Source: an uncultured Chloroflexota bacterium (GTDB lineage: Bacteria; Chloroflexota; UBA11872; UBA12225). Taken from it: DNA of 64,000 nucleotides. Where the stretch lies: contig CADCTC010000293.1 in the NCBI GenBank assembly GCA_902805635.1, positions 1 to 64,000 of the forward strand. Direction: 5' to 3'. Positions within the stretch are counted from its first letter, which is position 1. Every line of letters begins with the position of its first letter. This document shows positions 26,179-35,945 of this stretch, piece by piece. The notes beneath the pieces are model-generated. The model had not been told where the DNA came from. It made no database searches and was given only the letters and a program-made list of their open reading frames with translations. A program made the position numbers and the translations under genes.

Positions 26179-27138
26179 TCACGCCGCTGCGTCTGCTTTG
26201 GGGGCGCCAAGCGGCCCATGCCACTCGCGCCACCACTGGTACGCCAGCGGTATGCCGCGCGACGCCGGGAACTTGGGGGCGTAGCCGAGTAGCGTGCGCG
26301 CCTTCGTCAGGTCTGCAACATACTTGCCGATCTCGCCGGTGCGCTTCTCGCCGATGGTGATCTTCGGCTCCACGCCCGCCGCCTGTGCCACCAGCAGCGC
26401 CGCCTCCAGCAGGGTGGTGCCCTCGCCGTACCCCAGGTTGATCGCGTGACCCGAGACCGACGCCGTCTGCGACACCAACTTCTGGATGCCCAGCACCACG
26501 CCGTCGATGGCGTCGTCGATGTACGTGAAGTCGTAGGTCTTGTCCCGGCCGAAGATCGTGATCGGCTCGCCACGCGGGATGCGGTCGCACAGTAGCGGCA
26601 CGAAGCGCCCGTTGCGCGCCAGGTCGTCGTACCGGCCGTACACGTTGCTGAAACGGAAGATGATGAACGGCACGCTGTAGCAGCGCTCGTAGGCGCGGAT
26701 CAGCGCTTCGTCCGCCAGCTTGGCTGCCGCGTACGGGCTGGCAGCCTCCTCGATGCGCACCGCGTCTTCGGGAACGGGGACGGTCTGCTGCTCGCCGTAG
26801 GTCTCGCGCGAGCTGCCGTAGATCACTGGCGTGCCCGTCGCGCGGCAGTATTCCAGCGTGTGGTGCGTGATCGTGTAGTTGTCCAGTGCGTTCGCGGGGT
26901 GCTCCACCGACTCGTGGACCTTCGCCCGCGCCGCCAGGTGGACCACCACGTCGCCACGCCCCCAGGCGGCCACGCGCGCCTCGTCGGCCTGGCGCAGGTC
27001 CTCCAGTCGCACCGGGACACGCTCCGTCCACGGGTTCGGGGACTTGTCGACGCCGAACACTTCGTGCCCCTCGTCGAGCAGGCGCAGCGCCAGGCTCGTG
27101 CCGATCAGTCCGCTCGCCCCGGTAATGATGACGCGCAT
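26179..27138 (-). CDS. NAD-dependent epimerase/dehydratase (extended SDR)
   Basis: 319 residues from ATG 27138, which has AGGAG 7 bases upstream; the frame is open 15 codons further. Rossmann motif GASGLIG at the N-terminus, active-site Ser region YGSSRETYG and YAAAKLADEAL (YxxxK). FSNVYGRYDDLARNGRFVPL and YIDDAIDGVVLGI fit nucleotide-sugar epimerases. Substrate (UDP-glucose, other NDP-sugar) is not determinable. It is divergent from a LysR gene across 173 bp, so it is a candidate target of that regulator. Confidence 0.9.
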   Translation of the reverse strand: MRVIITGASGLIGTSLALRLLDEGHEVFGVDKSPNPWTERVPVRLEDLRQADEARVAAWGRGDVVVHLAARAKVHESVEHPANALDNYTITHHTLEYCRATGTPVIYGSSRETYGEQQTVPVPEDAVRIEEAASPYAAAKLADEALIRAYERCYSVPFIIFRFSNVYGRYDDLARNGRFVPLLCDRIPRGEPITIFGRDKTYDFTYIDDAIDGVVLGIQKLVSQTASVSGHAINLGYGEGTTLLEAALLVAQAAGVEPKITIGEKRTGEIGKYVADLTKARTLLGYAPKFPASRGIPLAYQWWREWHGPLGAPKADAAA

Positions 27139-27186
27139 CGCTCCACTCCTATCGTCACCGACCAGAACCGTTGGCACCGCCACACT

Positions 27187-27208
27187 CCCCTCTCCTGTGG
27201 GAGAGGGG
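27187..27208. repeat. Pyrimidine/purine hairpin, 9-bp stem
   Basis: CCCCTCTCC (27187-27195) pairs exactly with GGAGAGGGG (27200-27208) around TGTG. Similar C/T-rich stem-loops occur at 33725-33748 and near 52068-52166. Position in the epimerase/LysR promoter region. Confidence 0.7.
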
Positions 27209-27286
27209 TCGGGGGTAAGGTCTAGCCGCCTGTCTCATCATCGCGCGTGGCGTTCGATAAGTCCAATAGAACTTCGCCGAAGGATT

Positions 27287-27303
27287 GATAGACAGCGGTT
27301 ATC
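27287..27303 (+). promoter_or_regulatory. Candidate LysR box
   Basis: GATA-N9-TATC (27287-27303), an interrupted dyad that contains the T-N11-A signature of LysR-family sites. A second T-N11-A occurs at 27258-27270. TATCAT at 27300-27305 could also be a -10 box, 12 bases before the ATG. Confidence 0.5.
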
Positions 27304-27311
27304 ATCGCACT

Positions 27312-28208
27312 ATGGACCTGGGGCAGTTGGAAGCATTTGTCGCGATCTGCCGCAGCGGTAGCTTTCACGCGGCGGCTCGAGCGCTGCACCTAAGCCAGCC
27401 GGCCATCACCTCACGCATCCGTGCTCTGGAGTACGCCGCCGGAGCGGACCTGCTAATCCGCAAGCGCGGCCACGTCGCTCCCACCGACGCCGGCCGCGCC
27501 CTGCTGCCCCACGCCCGGGCCGCACTCGACGCGGTCGCGGAGGCGCACCGTGCCGTCGGAGGCGCGCGTGAGTCGGGCACCGTCCGGCTGGCAGTTTCGG
27601 TGAACGCGGGCGCGTACCTGCTGCCCGAGTTGCTGCGCTCCTTCTGGGCACGCCATACGCTGATTGAAGTGGATGTGCGCGTTTGCCCCGCCGCCGAGGT
27701 GGCGTCGCGCGTGCTCGACGGCGAGGCGCAGATTGGCCTCACCCGCCCGGCGCCCGAGCAGTCCGGCCTTGTGCTGCATCGCTTCCCCGACGACCCTGTG
27801 CGACTCGTCGTCCCGCCGGACCATCCCTTCGCATCGCACCCATCGGTCACCAGTGCCGAGGTGGCGGCCGAGCAGCGCCTGATCGTGAGCTCGGATAAGG
27901 CTTACTGGGAAGACCTGCGCGCGCAGTTTGCCCGCGCCGGCGCCGCGGTACACCCTGTCCTGGACGCCGGCCTGCTGGAGGTGAGCAAGCAGCTCGTCAC
28001 GGCTGGCATTGGTGTCGCCTTCTTGCCCGAGCTGCTCGTCCGGGAGGAGCTGCGCACCGGCCGCCTGGTTGCCGTACCCGTGGCGGATCTGGAGCTCCCC
28101 GTCGTCTCCGCCGCCATCCTGCGTGCCGAGGGCCGCGATCTGCCGGCGCCCGCAGCGGCACTTTGGGAGGTGGCCACCGGCGACGAGGTCACCCTGCTGG
28201 TCGCTTAG
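27312..28208 (+). CDS. LysR-family transcriptional regulator
   Basis: 298 residues. N-terminal winged HTH MDLGQLEAFVAICRSGSFHAAARALHLSQPAITSRIR and a periplasmic-binding-like effector domain (SGTVRLAVSVNAGAYLLPEL, GIGVAFLPELLV). No Shine-Dalgarno precedes the ATG, and a possible -10 lies 12 bases upstream, so a leaderless mRNA is possible. It may control the divergent epimerase gene and itself. Its 3' end overlaps the end of the PEP carboxylase gene by 4 bp in convergent orientation. Effector unknown. Confidence 0.93.
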   Translation: MDLGQLEAFVAICRSGSFHAAARALHLSQPAITSRIRALEYAAGADLLIRKRGHVAPTDAGRALLPHARAALDAVAEAHRAVGGARESGTVRLAVSVNAGAYLLPELLRSFWARHTLIEVDVRVCPAAEVASRVLDGEAQIGLTRPAPEQSGLVLHRFPDDPVRLVVPPDHPFASHPSVTSAEVAAEQRLIVSSDKAYWEDLRAQFARAGAAVHPVLDAGLLEVSKQLVTAGIGVAFLPELLVREELRTGRLVAVPVADLELPVVSAAILRAEGRDLPAPAAALWEVATGDEVTLLVA

Positions 28209-31189
28209 CCGGTGTTCTGCAGCCCGGCCGCGACGCCGTTGATAGCCAGCGCCACCACCTGGCGTAATGCCGTGGCCTCGTCCCCATCTTCCGGGACGCG
28301 TCGCAGCTGCTCGATGGCGGCGAGCTGCACGAAGCTGAGTGGGTCCACGTAGGGGTTGCGCAGCCGGATCGAGCGGCTGAGCACCGGCGACGCCTCCAGC
28401 AGCGCGGACGCGCCGGTGACGCGCAGGATTGCTTCTTCGGTCGCGCGCCATTCCGCTTCGACGTGGCCAAACACACGCTCGCGCAGCTCCGGGTCATCGC
28501 AGAGCGCGCCGTAGAGCCGCGCCACCGCCAAGTCGGCCTTGCCCAGGCCCAGCTGCGCGTTGTCCACCAGCGACCGGAAGAACGGCCACTGCCGGTACAT
28601 CTCCGCGAGCTGCTGCCACCGCGGTCCACCATCCCGCCCGGCGTGCGTGCGAAGGGCCGACCCCAGCCCGAACCAACCGGGCAGGCCGTGGCGACTCTGG
28701 ATCCAGCTGAACACCCACGGGATGGCGCGCAGGTCCTCGATCCGGTCGCTGGCCTTGCGTTTGGCGGGGCGCGACCCGATGCGCAGCCCCGTGATCTGCC
28801 CGATGGGTGTCGCTGAGCGGAAGTACTCGATGAAACGCGGCTCCTCATACACCAGCCCGCGGTACGCTGCCAGTGCCGCGGGCGAGATGGCGTCCATTGC
28901 CTCCAGCCACTCCGGGCGCGGCTCGCGCTGCGCTTCGGAGACGGCCGGATGCTCCGGCGCCAGGCTGGCGCGGATCACCGCGTTGAGCGTCTGCTCCAGG
29001 TGCCGGTGGGCGATCTCCGGGTTGCCGTAGCGGGCAAAGGCGGCCTCCCCCTGCTCGGTGAGGCGCAGGCTGCCGTTCAGCGTCCCCGGCGGCTGCCCCA
29101 TAATGGCGCGATTGGTCGGCCCGCCGCCCCGGCCAATGGCGCCACCACGGCCATGGAACAGCAGCAAGTCCACCTCCGCCTCGCGACAGGTCGCCGCCAG
29201 CGCGCGCTGGGCGCGGTAGAGCTCCCAGTTCGCCGTGACGAAGCCGCCGTCCTTATTGCTGTCCGAGTAGCCGAGCATCACCTGCTGCCGATTGCCCCAG
29301 GCGGCCAGCTGGCGCCGGTACACCGGCAGCGCGAACAGGTCACGCATCAGCCCGGCGCAGCGGTAGAGGTCGTCGATCGTCTCGAACAGCGGCACGATCT
29401 GCAGTGTGTCTGAGAGCCCCGCCTCCTTGGCAAGCAGCAGTGGCTCCAGCATGTCGCTGATGCCGTTGGTCATGGAGATGATGTAGACGCCGCACGCCTC
29501 CGCGCCCAGCTCCGCCTGCAGCCGCCGCGCCGCGTCAAAGACGGCTAGCGTCTCGGCTGTCTCCGGCGTGTACGCGCTGCGCCGCCAGACCAGTGGCCGC
29601 GGGTTTTCGATCTCCCGCGCCAGCAGGGCAATGCGTTCGTCTTCCGGCAGGGCAGCGTAGTCCTCCGCCACTCCCGCCACGCGCAGCACCTCGGCGATGG
29701 CGGCCTCGTGTACCGCGCTGTGCTGGCGCAAGTCCAGCCGCGCCAGGTGGAAGCCGAAGATGTCCAGGCGCAGCAGCACGTCGCGCAGCCGGCCTTCCGC
29801 CAGCGGTGCGGCGCCACGCGCGCGGAGCCCGGCGTGAATCGCCTCCAGGTCGGCGCGCAGCTCGTCCGGACGGTGGTACTGCACGCGCTCGTCGTTGGGC
29901 AGCGGCCGTTCCACCACCACGTCCGAGCGCCACAGGTCCTGGGCCCGCTCGTGCTCGCTTTGTTCGGTCTGCTCAGTCTGCTCGGTCTGCTCGCCGGCTG
30001 CCGTCTGCTGCCGCCCCCGCGCCAGCACCGCCGCGTTGATCCGCCGCGCCGCCCGCAGGCGCGCCAGCATGAACCCCAGCAGGCGCCGGTACGGCTCGGT
30101 CGCGAAGCGCGTCTCCATGCTCGGCGCCAGGTCAGGCATCAGCGCCTCGTACTCGGCCAAGCGATCCGCGATGCCGGCGTCACCATGCCCAGACGGACCA
30201 GAGACGCTCAGGTGGCGCTGGAGCTCACGCAGATCACGCTCGTAGAGTAGGAGCGCTGTCTCCTTGTGCAGACGCAGCGTGTGCTCGGTCACCTCGGCGG
30301 TGACGTTGGGGTTGCCGTCGCGGTCGCCACCGATCCATGAGCCGAAGCGCAGCAGTGCCGGCGCATCCAGCGCCTCGCCGGGGTAATGCTGCGCCAGCGC
30401 TTGGCGGAGGTCGCGGTACAACGTGGGCACCACGCTCCAGAGCGACTCCTCGAAGTAATAGAGGCCGTTGCGCACCTCGTCCAGGACGGTCGGGGCGGTT
30501 TGGCGCACTTCGTCGGTCAGCCACAGCGCGGCGATCTCCTCGCGCATGCGCTCGTTCAGACGCTCCACCTCGTCGGGGGCCAGGCGTGGGTCCCCCGCGT
30601 GCGCCACCAGGTCGCGCAGCCGCTGAAGCTTGTCCAGCAGCGTGCGGCGGCGTGCCTCGGTCGGGTGCGCGGTGAAGACCGGCTCCACCGACAGGCGCTC
30701 CAGCAGCGCGCGCACCACCGACACGGGCACGCCCGCGCGGGCAGCGGCGGCGATGGCATGCTCGATACTCTCGCCACGCGGTTGGTCCGGCGCTGCCTGC
30801 TGACGCTGGCGCAGCACCCGCACCCGGTGGTGCTCCTCGGCCGAGTTCACCAGGTGGAAGTAGGCGGTGAAGGCGCGGACCAGCAGCCGCATCTCATCCA
30901 ACGGCAGATTGCGCGTCCGTTCCAGCAGTGCCTGCCCCGCCTCGCCGAAGTCGGTCGGAGATGGGTCTGCGGACCGCAGCGCCCGCGTCTGCGCGCGGTA
31001 GTCTTCGACGAGCTGGTACGCGCTGTCGCCTTCGAGAGAGCGCAGCACGTCGCCAAGCAATCGGCCGAGCGTGCCTACGTCGCGGCTGAGCTGGTCCGCC
31101 TCCTGGGTACTCGAGCTCCCGCTCATAGGGGTGCCGGCACTGTTGGCGTTGCCTGCGTTGCTGGGGTTGTCGGCGCTGCTGGCGCTCAT
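28205..31189 (-). CDS. ppc: Phosphoenolpyruvate carboxylase
   Basis: Carboxylates PEP to oxaloacetate for anaplerosis. 994 residues, within range for bacterial enzymes. Catalytic His in VFTAHPTEARRR (H175), the Mg/PEP loop GGDRDGNPNV, GYSDSNKDGGFVT, the mobile loop LFHGRGGAIGRGGGPTN and GQPPGTLNGSLRLTEQGE are all present. The C-terminus ends NGVAAGLQNTG as in canonical enzymes. An acidic/Gln insert (EQTEQTEQTEQSE) lies before residue 420. The start ATG shares a base with the stop of the upstream gene (TGATG), so the two are coupled; GTG 31192 is an alternative. Confidence 0.97.
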   Translation of the reverse strand: MSASSADNPSNAGNANSAGTPMSGSSSTQEADQLSRDVGTLGRLLGDVLRSLEGDSAYQLVEDYRAQTRALRSADPSPTDFGEAGQALLERTRNLPLDEMRLLVRAFTAYFHLVNSAEEHHRVRVLRQRQQAAPDQPRGESIEHAIAAAARAGVPVSVVRALLERLSVEPVFTAHPTEARRRTLLDKLQRLRDLVAHAGDPRLAPDEVERLNERMREEIAALWLTDEVRQTAPTVLDEVRNGLYYFEESLWSVVPTLYRDLRQALAQHYPGEALDAPALLRFGSWIGGDRDGNPNVTAEVTEHTLRLHKETALLLYERDLRELQRHLSVSGPSGHGDAGIADRLAEYEALMPDLAPSMETRFATEPYRRLLGFMLARLRAARRINAAVLARGRQQTAAGEQTEQTEQTEQSEHERAQDLWRSDVVVERPLPNDERVQYHRPDELRADLEAIHAGLRARGAAPLAEGRLRDVLLRLDIFGFHLARLDLRQHSAVHEAAIAEVLRVAGVAEDYAALPEDERIALLAREIENPRPLVWRRSAYTPETAETLAVFDAARRLQAELGAEACGVYIISMTNGISDMLEPLLLAKEAGLSDTLQIVPLFETIDDLYRCAGLMRDLFALPVYRRQLAAWGNRQQVMLGYSDSNKDGGFVTANWELYRAQRALAATCREAEVDLLLFHGRGGAIGRGGGPTNRAIMGQPPGTLNGSLRLTEQGEAAFARYGNPEIAHRHLEQTLNAVIRASLAPEHPAVSEAQREPRPEWLEAMDAISPAALAAYRGLVYEEPRFIEYFRSATPIGQITGLRIGSRPAKRKASDRIEDLRAIPWVFSWIQSRHGLPGWFGLGSALRTHAGRDGGPRWQQLAEMYRQWPFFRSLVDNAQLGLGKADLAVARLYGALCDDPELRERVFGHVEAEWRATEEAILRVTGASALLEASPVLSRSIRLRNPYVDPLSFVQLAAIEQLRRVPEDGDEATALRQVVALAINGVAAGLQNTG

Positions 31190-33708
31190 CACACGACCGT
31201 AGCAGGCCGCTGGAAGGGTGTGTGGTCGGCGGTTTGCGTACCGTCACCCGCCGTCGAGGTGGCCGCGTTCTCGTCGATGTCAATCGTGAGCGCGCGCAGC
31301 CCGGCCATCATGAACGCGGCAAAGAGGCACACGCCGCCCAGCACGGCGGGCACGGTCAGGCTCCAGGCCAGGCCGAGGCCGTAGGCATACACCTGCGCCA
31401 CCGCCATCGCGAGCAAGTGCACCGCCACCAGCAGTGCGGCCCAGCTGCCGTGGCCAGCGGAAGCCAGCACGCGCAGCGCCGCCGGCAGCGGCACCCCCAA
31501 GCACAGGCCGAGCGGCGCCAGCAGCGCCACCGCCACCGCGACGCGCACTTCTGTCCCATGCCCCACCAGGCCGCCGGCCACCAGCGGCAGCAGCTCCAGC
31601 AGCGCGACCCCCAACGCTCCGCCCGCCAGGCACGCCCACCCGATGGTGGGCCGCAAGGCGCCGGGACGCAGCATGGCCAGCAGGCTGCCGGCAGCCGCGC
31701 CCAGGAAGAGCGCACCATAGACCACCGGCCCACTCAGCGCGGGTTGTCCCCAAAGTGGTGGTATGCGGTGCAGCAGCGGCAGCAGCGTGAAGCCCCATCC
31801 GCCACCGATGGCGGCGGCGAACCCCAAGAATCGCCAGGGCAGTGCCTGCTCCAGGAACGCCGCCGCTTCGGCCTCGGCCACACCGCCGCCATCGGCCGCA
31901 TCCCACACCGGCCGGCGGCACAGCCACGCTACCCCACCGACAATGGCGGCCAGCACGAGCGGCGTCAACAGGAAGAACCAGGGCAGCCCTTTACTCGCCT
32001 CATAGAAGAACGGCCGCGCGTCGGTCGCGGGGCGGATGTCGTATGGCGCCTGCGCCTGCACCCCGGCAGGCCCCACGTCTTGTAATGCCATCGCCGCCAG
32101 CGCGGGGTAGAGTTGCAGCGACTGCTGCTCCAGGTGGGGCAGGAAGAGCGGCAAGAAGGGGGTCTGGCTCAACACCTGCGCCAGGTCACGCATCTCGTCT
32201 TCGAGGTAGGGAGTCTTGCGCACTGTCAGCAGCGGCAGCACGATGCGCGCCTCACCGCCGCTCTGCTGCGCCGCCGGCTGATTGTTCAGCGCGATCAGCC
32301 GGCGCACCGCCTCCCGCGGCGCGGCGCCGCGCGACGTCCACGTCTGGAACGCCGTACTGAAGGCGCGCAGCAGCTCCTCCTCATCGCGCAGCTCTACCAC
32401 CAGCCGGCCGTCCTGGCGCAACGCATCCATGTAGTCGCCGAATGCCTGCTGGGTGAACAGGTGGCTGCCCGCCATCGCGCCACCAGGCTGGGCCGGGCCA
32501 GCGCTCGCCAGCGTGAGCACGATCACATCGAACTGTTCACCCGACGCGCGCAGGAAGGCGCGCGCGTCTAGGGGGACCACCCGCACCTGCGGCCGATCGA
32601 ACACGCCGCCGTTGTAGTCGGCCAGGGACCTCGCGGCTTCCAGCTGCGCGGCGGCGGGCTCCGCCACCACCACCTCGCGTGCGCCGCCGGCTAGCGCCAT
32701 CAGCACCTGCTGTCCTCCGCCCGCGCCGATGACCAGCACCCGGTCCTTGGCGCCGGGGAGCAGGAACGGCAGGTTGCCGATGTCGGCGCGCAGTGCCTGC
32801 GCCCCCACGCCGCCGCCTCCGGTAGAGCCAGCGCCGGATGTCCGGTGCATTAGCCCCACAAATGCGCCGTCCTGGTACACCCACCTGGCATCCGGTGCGC
32901 GCGGGGACTCGGTCACGTCGGTACGCCCGGCACTGGACCAGCGCGAAAAGACGATGGTTTCGCTCTCTTCGCCCACGCCAACACTGTTAAACAAGGGCTT
33001 CGGAGCGGCGATCTGCTCCGGGTCTGCCGGCGCCCAGCCTCCGAGCAAGTGCGCCGGCAGCGCCAGCGCGCCCACCAGGCCGAGCAGCCCGGTCGCCACA
33101 CCGGCCAACACCCGCTTCCAACCACGTCCCTCTTCCAGATCGTCGTCCACGGCGATAGTGGCGTCCCGGTCTGAGCGACCTGCCACCAGGCCGGTGCCAC
33201 CGATCACCAGCGCGGCCAGCGCGAGCAGCAGCGACGACAGGAAGGCGGAACCCGGCGGAGTGAGCGCCGCCAGCAGCGCGGGGAACGCCACCGCCGCCAA
33301 GCCGGCTCCAAGCAACTGCGCTGCCGCCACGAACCCGGCCATGCGCGGGGCCATCTGGTAAAGCGCCGCCAGCGCCGTGCCGAGCCCTACCCAGGCAAGC
33401 CACAGCAGCACCCAATCTCCCAGAACGAACGCCGTAAACAGCCCGTATCCCGCCGCCGATGTGGCCAGTGCGGCGAAGGCGCTTCCGGCCGCGGCACCGG
33501 CCGCAGCGATTCCCGGCCGGCGTCGCGGGTGCCACCCGACACGATGCGTGATGAGCGCGCCGGTGGCAGCGCCGAAGAACGAGAGCGCCAGCGTCACGAA
33601 CGCGCGCGCCGGCGAGTCGAGAAACCCATAAAGGCGGGTCAGCGCCAGCTCGAGCAGCAGCGTGGCCGCCCCCACCAGGAGCGCCGCCACGCACACCACG
33701 AATCGCAC
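31189..33708 (-). CDS. Polytopic membrane protein with spermidine-synthase-like domain
   Basis: 839 residues, GTG start. Several N-terminal membrane helices (AALLVGAATLLLELALTRLYG; LALSFFGAATGALITHRVGW) are followed by a soluble Rossmann-like domain resembling polyamine aminopropyltransferases: VLVIGAGGGQQVLMAL, EVVVAEPAAAQLEAARS and FDVIVLTLA. More membrane helices complete the C-terminal third. The usual DGE/Asp catalytic set is not evident, and this fusion family is mostly of unknown function. It is coupled to ppc by a TGATG overlap, which hints at a shared mRNA rather than a shared pathway. Confidence 0.82.
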   Translation of the reverse strand: MRFVVCVAALLVGAATLLLELALTRLYGFLDSPARAFVTLALSFFGAATGALITHRVGWHPRRRPGIAAAGAAAGSAFAALATSAAGYGLFTAFVLGDWVLLWLAWVGLGTALAALYQMAPRMAGFVAAAQLLGAGLAAVAFPALLAALTPPGSAFLSSLLLALAALVIGGTGLVAGRSDRDATIAVDDDLEEGRGWKRVLAGVATGLLGLVGALALPAHLLGGWAPADPEQIAAPKPLFNSVGVGEESETIVFSRWSSAGRTDVTESPRAPDARWVYQDGAFVGLMHRTSGAGSTGGGGVGAQALRADIGNLPFLLPGAKDRVLVIGAGGGQQVLMALAGGAREVVVAEPAAAQLEAARSLADYNGGVFDRPQVRVVPLDARAFLRASGEQFDVIVLTLASAGPAQPGGAMAGSHLFTQQAFGDYMDALRQDGRLVVELRDEEELLRAFSTAFQTWTSRGAAPREAVRRLIALNNQPAAQQSGGEARIVLPLLTVRKTPYLEDEMRDLAQVLSQTPFLPLFLPHLEQQSLQLYPALAAMALQDVGPAGVQAQAPYDIRPATDARPFFYEASKGLPWFFLLTPLVLAAIVGGVAWLCRRPVWDAADGGGVAEAEAAAFLEQALPWRFLGFAAAIGGGWGFTLLPLLHRIPPLWGQPALSGPVVYGALFLGAAAGSLLAMLRPGALRPTIGWACLAGGALGVALLELLPLVAGGLVGHGTEVRVAVAVALLAPLGLCLGVPLPAALRVLASAGHGSWAALLVAVHLLAMAVAQVYAYGLGLAWSLTVPAVLGGVCLFAAFMMAGLRALTIDIDENAATSTAGDGTQTADHTPFQRPATVV

Positions 33709-33724
33709 CGGTCTTAGACCCTCA

Positions 33725-33748
33725 CCCGTCCGGCAGTATACGGACGGG
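33725..33748. repeat. Stem-loop upstream of the membrane protein gene
   Basis: CCCGTCC (33725-33731) pairs with GGACGGG (33742-33748). The loop contains TATACT on the minus strand (33740-33735), a possible -10 box for the gene starting at 33708, although no -35 is clear. Confidence 0.55.
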
Positions 33749-33798
33749 AGAGGCGTATTAGTTGTATGTCCTGCCGGGGCGGTGACGAGGCGCGACTG

Positions 33799-34509
33799 CT
33801 AGTGTTGGGAGGCGTCCCAGCGAAGCAGCGCGCCGAGTGCCCTGGGGGAAAACGTCACTTGAGGGGCCGTGTCGCCCTGCGGCACGGCGAACGTGACGGA
33901 GCCCTGCACCTGCTGCCCGGCGGCCACGCGACCGCTGCTGAGCCAGCCAGCGCTGTTGACCGCCGTGGCCTGGATCGTCCGGCCACGCGAGTCGCGCACC
34001 TTCCAGTCGGCCAGGGCATACGGCAGCGCCTGCTTGCCCTGGTTATCGATCACCACGGTCGCGGTCATGAGTTGCGTGCCTGCGGGGGCCTCACGCCCGG
34101 CCTCGGCCGTACTACGGCGCACGTCCGCTACCTGAACCACCACACCGTTGACAACCTGCGACTCACCCAGTGCCTGCAAGGGCAACGTGCGCGAGGGAGC
34201 GGTAAGGAAGCTCAGCGGCGTGTTGTCCAGCGCCGACGTTACCCGGCTCATCGGCGAGCCAGTCGGCAGCACGTCGGCTGCGAACGAGCCGAGCAAGAGG
34301 CCAAACAGGACGGTGCACACTAGCACAATGCCGTCCAACCAGGCGCGGTGCGACGTGAGCGCGGCGGTGCCGGCAGAATAGTGCCGCATTGCCTCCGGGC
34401 GAAACGCCTGCTGGTCCCGGAACCCTTGCCTGCGCATCACCTGGATGCCGCAAGCCCAGCACGTGCCCGCCTGACGCAGGTTTTGCGCGCCGCACTGTCT
34501 GCACTTCAT
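33799..34509 (-). CDS. Zinc-ribbon, membrane-anchored DUF4352-like protein
   Basis: 236 residues. The N-terminal zinc ribbon (MKCRQCGAQNL, CWACGIQ) would face the cytosol. One membrane helix (GIVLVCTVLFGLLLGSFAADV, about residues 60-80) leads to an extracellular Ig-like domain of the DUF4352 type (VNGVVVQVADVRRS, MTATVVIDNQGKQALPY, GSVTFAVPQG). AGAGGAG lies 11 bases before the ATG. Such domains are thought to bind surface or stress ligands, but the role is unknown. It is between the membrane fusion gene and the sigma factor gene on the same strand. Confidence 0.78.
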   Translation of the reverse strand: MKCRQCGAQNLRQAGTCWACGIQVMRRQGFRDQQAFRPEAMRHYSAGTAALTSHRAWLDGIVLVCTVLFGLLLGSFAADVLPTGSPMSRVTSALDNTPLSFLTAPSRTLPLQALGESQVVNGVVVQVADVRRSTAEAGREAPAGTQLMTATVVIDNQGKQALPYALADWKVRDSRGRTIQATAVNSAGWLSSGRVAAGQQVQGSVTFAVPQGDTAPQVTFSPRALGALLRWDASQH

Positions 34510-34632
34510 CGCCGTGGGAACTCCTCTGGTAAGCGCTCACCGCCTCTGGCGGCGCGCAACGTGACGTAACGAGCGTCACCTACAAAAGCAATTCCCGTGC
34601 CGTGCCCGTGCCGTGCCCAAGCCGGGTTACTG

Positions 34633-35820
34633 CTAGGACAGGTACTCGTTCAGCCGTGCGGTGTGCGACTGGTCGCGCAGCTTAGTGAGCGCCTCACACT
34701 CGATCTGGCGCACCCGCTCGCGGGTAAGTCCCACCTCCTCCCCGATCTCCTGGAGCGTGAGCGGCTCGCTGGCGCCCAGGCCGTAGCGCAGCTCCAGGAT
34801 GCGCCGCTCACGCGAGGTGAGCTGTGCCAGGAGACGCGCCATCTCGTCGCGCAGCAGACGCCTGTCGGCGACCTCTTGCGGCTCCTCGGACGTGCGATCC
34901 GGCACCACGTCACCCAGCTGTCCATCGCCCTGGTCGCCCAGCGGGGACTCGAGTGAGACGGTGGTGCGGCACGCGAGCAGGATGTCGTTCACCCGCGCGG
35001 CTGGCAACCCCAGCGCGTGCCCGATGTCGTCGGCGGTTGGGGGATGGCCCAGCTCCTGCTCCAGGCGGGGCACCACGGCGCGCAGCTTGGCCAGCTTCTC
35101 CACGATGTGCACGGGCAGCCGGATGGTGCGTGACTGGTCGGCAATGGCGCGGGTGATAGCCTGCCGGATCCACCAGGTGGCGTAGGTGCTGAACTTGAAG
35201 CCGCGATGGTAGTCGAACTTCTCCACCGCCTTCATCAGCCCCAGGTTGCCCTCTTCGATGAGGTCCAGCAGCGAGAGGCCGCGCCCGGTGTACTTCTTGG
35301 CAACGCTGACCACCAGGCGCAAGTTCGCCTCGATCATGCGTGCGCGTGAGCGCTCGCCATTGGCGGCCACCACGCGCAGCTCAATCCGCCGGCCGCGTGG
35401 CAGGTCTGGCTCGGCCAGCAGCTCCAGCGCCAGCCGCCCGCGCTCGATGGCCTGCGCCAGCTCCACCTCCTGCTGCGCCCCCAGCAGCGACACACGCCCA
35501 ATTTCGCGCAGGTAGAGCCGCACCGAGTCGTCGGTGTCACCCGCGGTTTCCGCGGCGCGGGATGGCTGCAGCTGCGCCGCGTCGGCGTCCGCCGCGGCGG
35601 CCTCCAGCGCCGTGATCTCCAGCGCAGCGGCGTCCCCCTCGGACAGCGTGAAGCCTGCCGGCGGCTCCTCGTCGTGCTGGACCCGAGCGGTAACGGTCGC
35701 TGCAAGGTGCGGCACGCGCCACGGCATCAGCCGGCGACGCAGCGCAGTGTCGGCGGCCGCGTCCGCCCCCAGCGGGGCAGAGAACGCGTCGCGATCACGC
35801 GCGTCGATGGATACCACCAT
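34633..35820 (-). CDS. RNA polymerase primary-type sigma factor (sigma-70 group)
   Basis: 395 residues. Region 1.2 ([22 protein letters not shown]), regions 2.1-2.4 ([58 protein letters not shown]), region 3 and region 4.2 ([21 protein letters not shown]) are complete, and the region 2.4 sequence would read a canonical TATAAT -10. An acidic, Ala-rich N-terminal extension of about 95 residues replaces region 1.1. This is the housekeeping sigma (rpoD/sigA) or a close RpoD-like paralogue. It is divergent from acpP. Confidence 0.95.
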   Translation of the reverse strand: MVVSIDARDRDAFSAPLGADAAADTALRRRLMPWRVPHLAATVTARVQHDEEPPAGFTLSEGDAAALEITALEAAAADADAAQLQPSRAAETAGDTDDSVRLYLREIGRVSLLGAQQEVELAQAIERGRLALELLAEPDLPRGRRIELRVVAANGERSRARMIEANLRLVVSVAKKYTGRGLSLLDLIEEGNLGLMKAVEKFDYHRGFKFSTYATWWIRQAITRAIADQSRTIRLPVHIVEKLAKLRAVVPRLEQELGHPPTADDIGHALGLPAARVNDILLACRTTVSLESPLGDQGDGQLGDVVPDRTSEEPQEVADRRLLRDEMARLLAQLTSRERRILELRYGLGASEPLTLQEIGEEVGLTRERVRQIECEALTKLRDQSHTARLNEYLS

Positions 35821-35892
35821 TCACCCCCTCAATCATGGCAGGTTAGGGCGACACGGCGCTTGTGTATCACCTGTGCGGCTGCCCTTACCCTG

Positions 35893-35898
35893 TATAAT
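35893..35898 (+). promoter_or_regulatory. -10 box TATAAT for acpP
   Basis: Consensus TATAAT 53 bases before the acpP ATG. No good -35 is visible at 16-18 bp, so it may be an extended or weak promoter. Confidence 0.6.
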
Positions 35899-35945
35899 GC
35901 CGCTCACAGTCAACTTCGTACGACTCGTACGCTACGGGGAGCTTC

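Noticed and set aside
26055-26360. Small ORF across the phased ACAA array
   Set aside because: It starts inside the repeat, runs antisense into the epimerase gene and has no Shine-Dalgarno; the periodicity is in DNA, not in codons.
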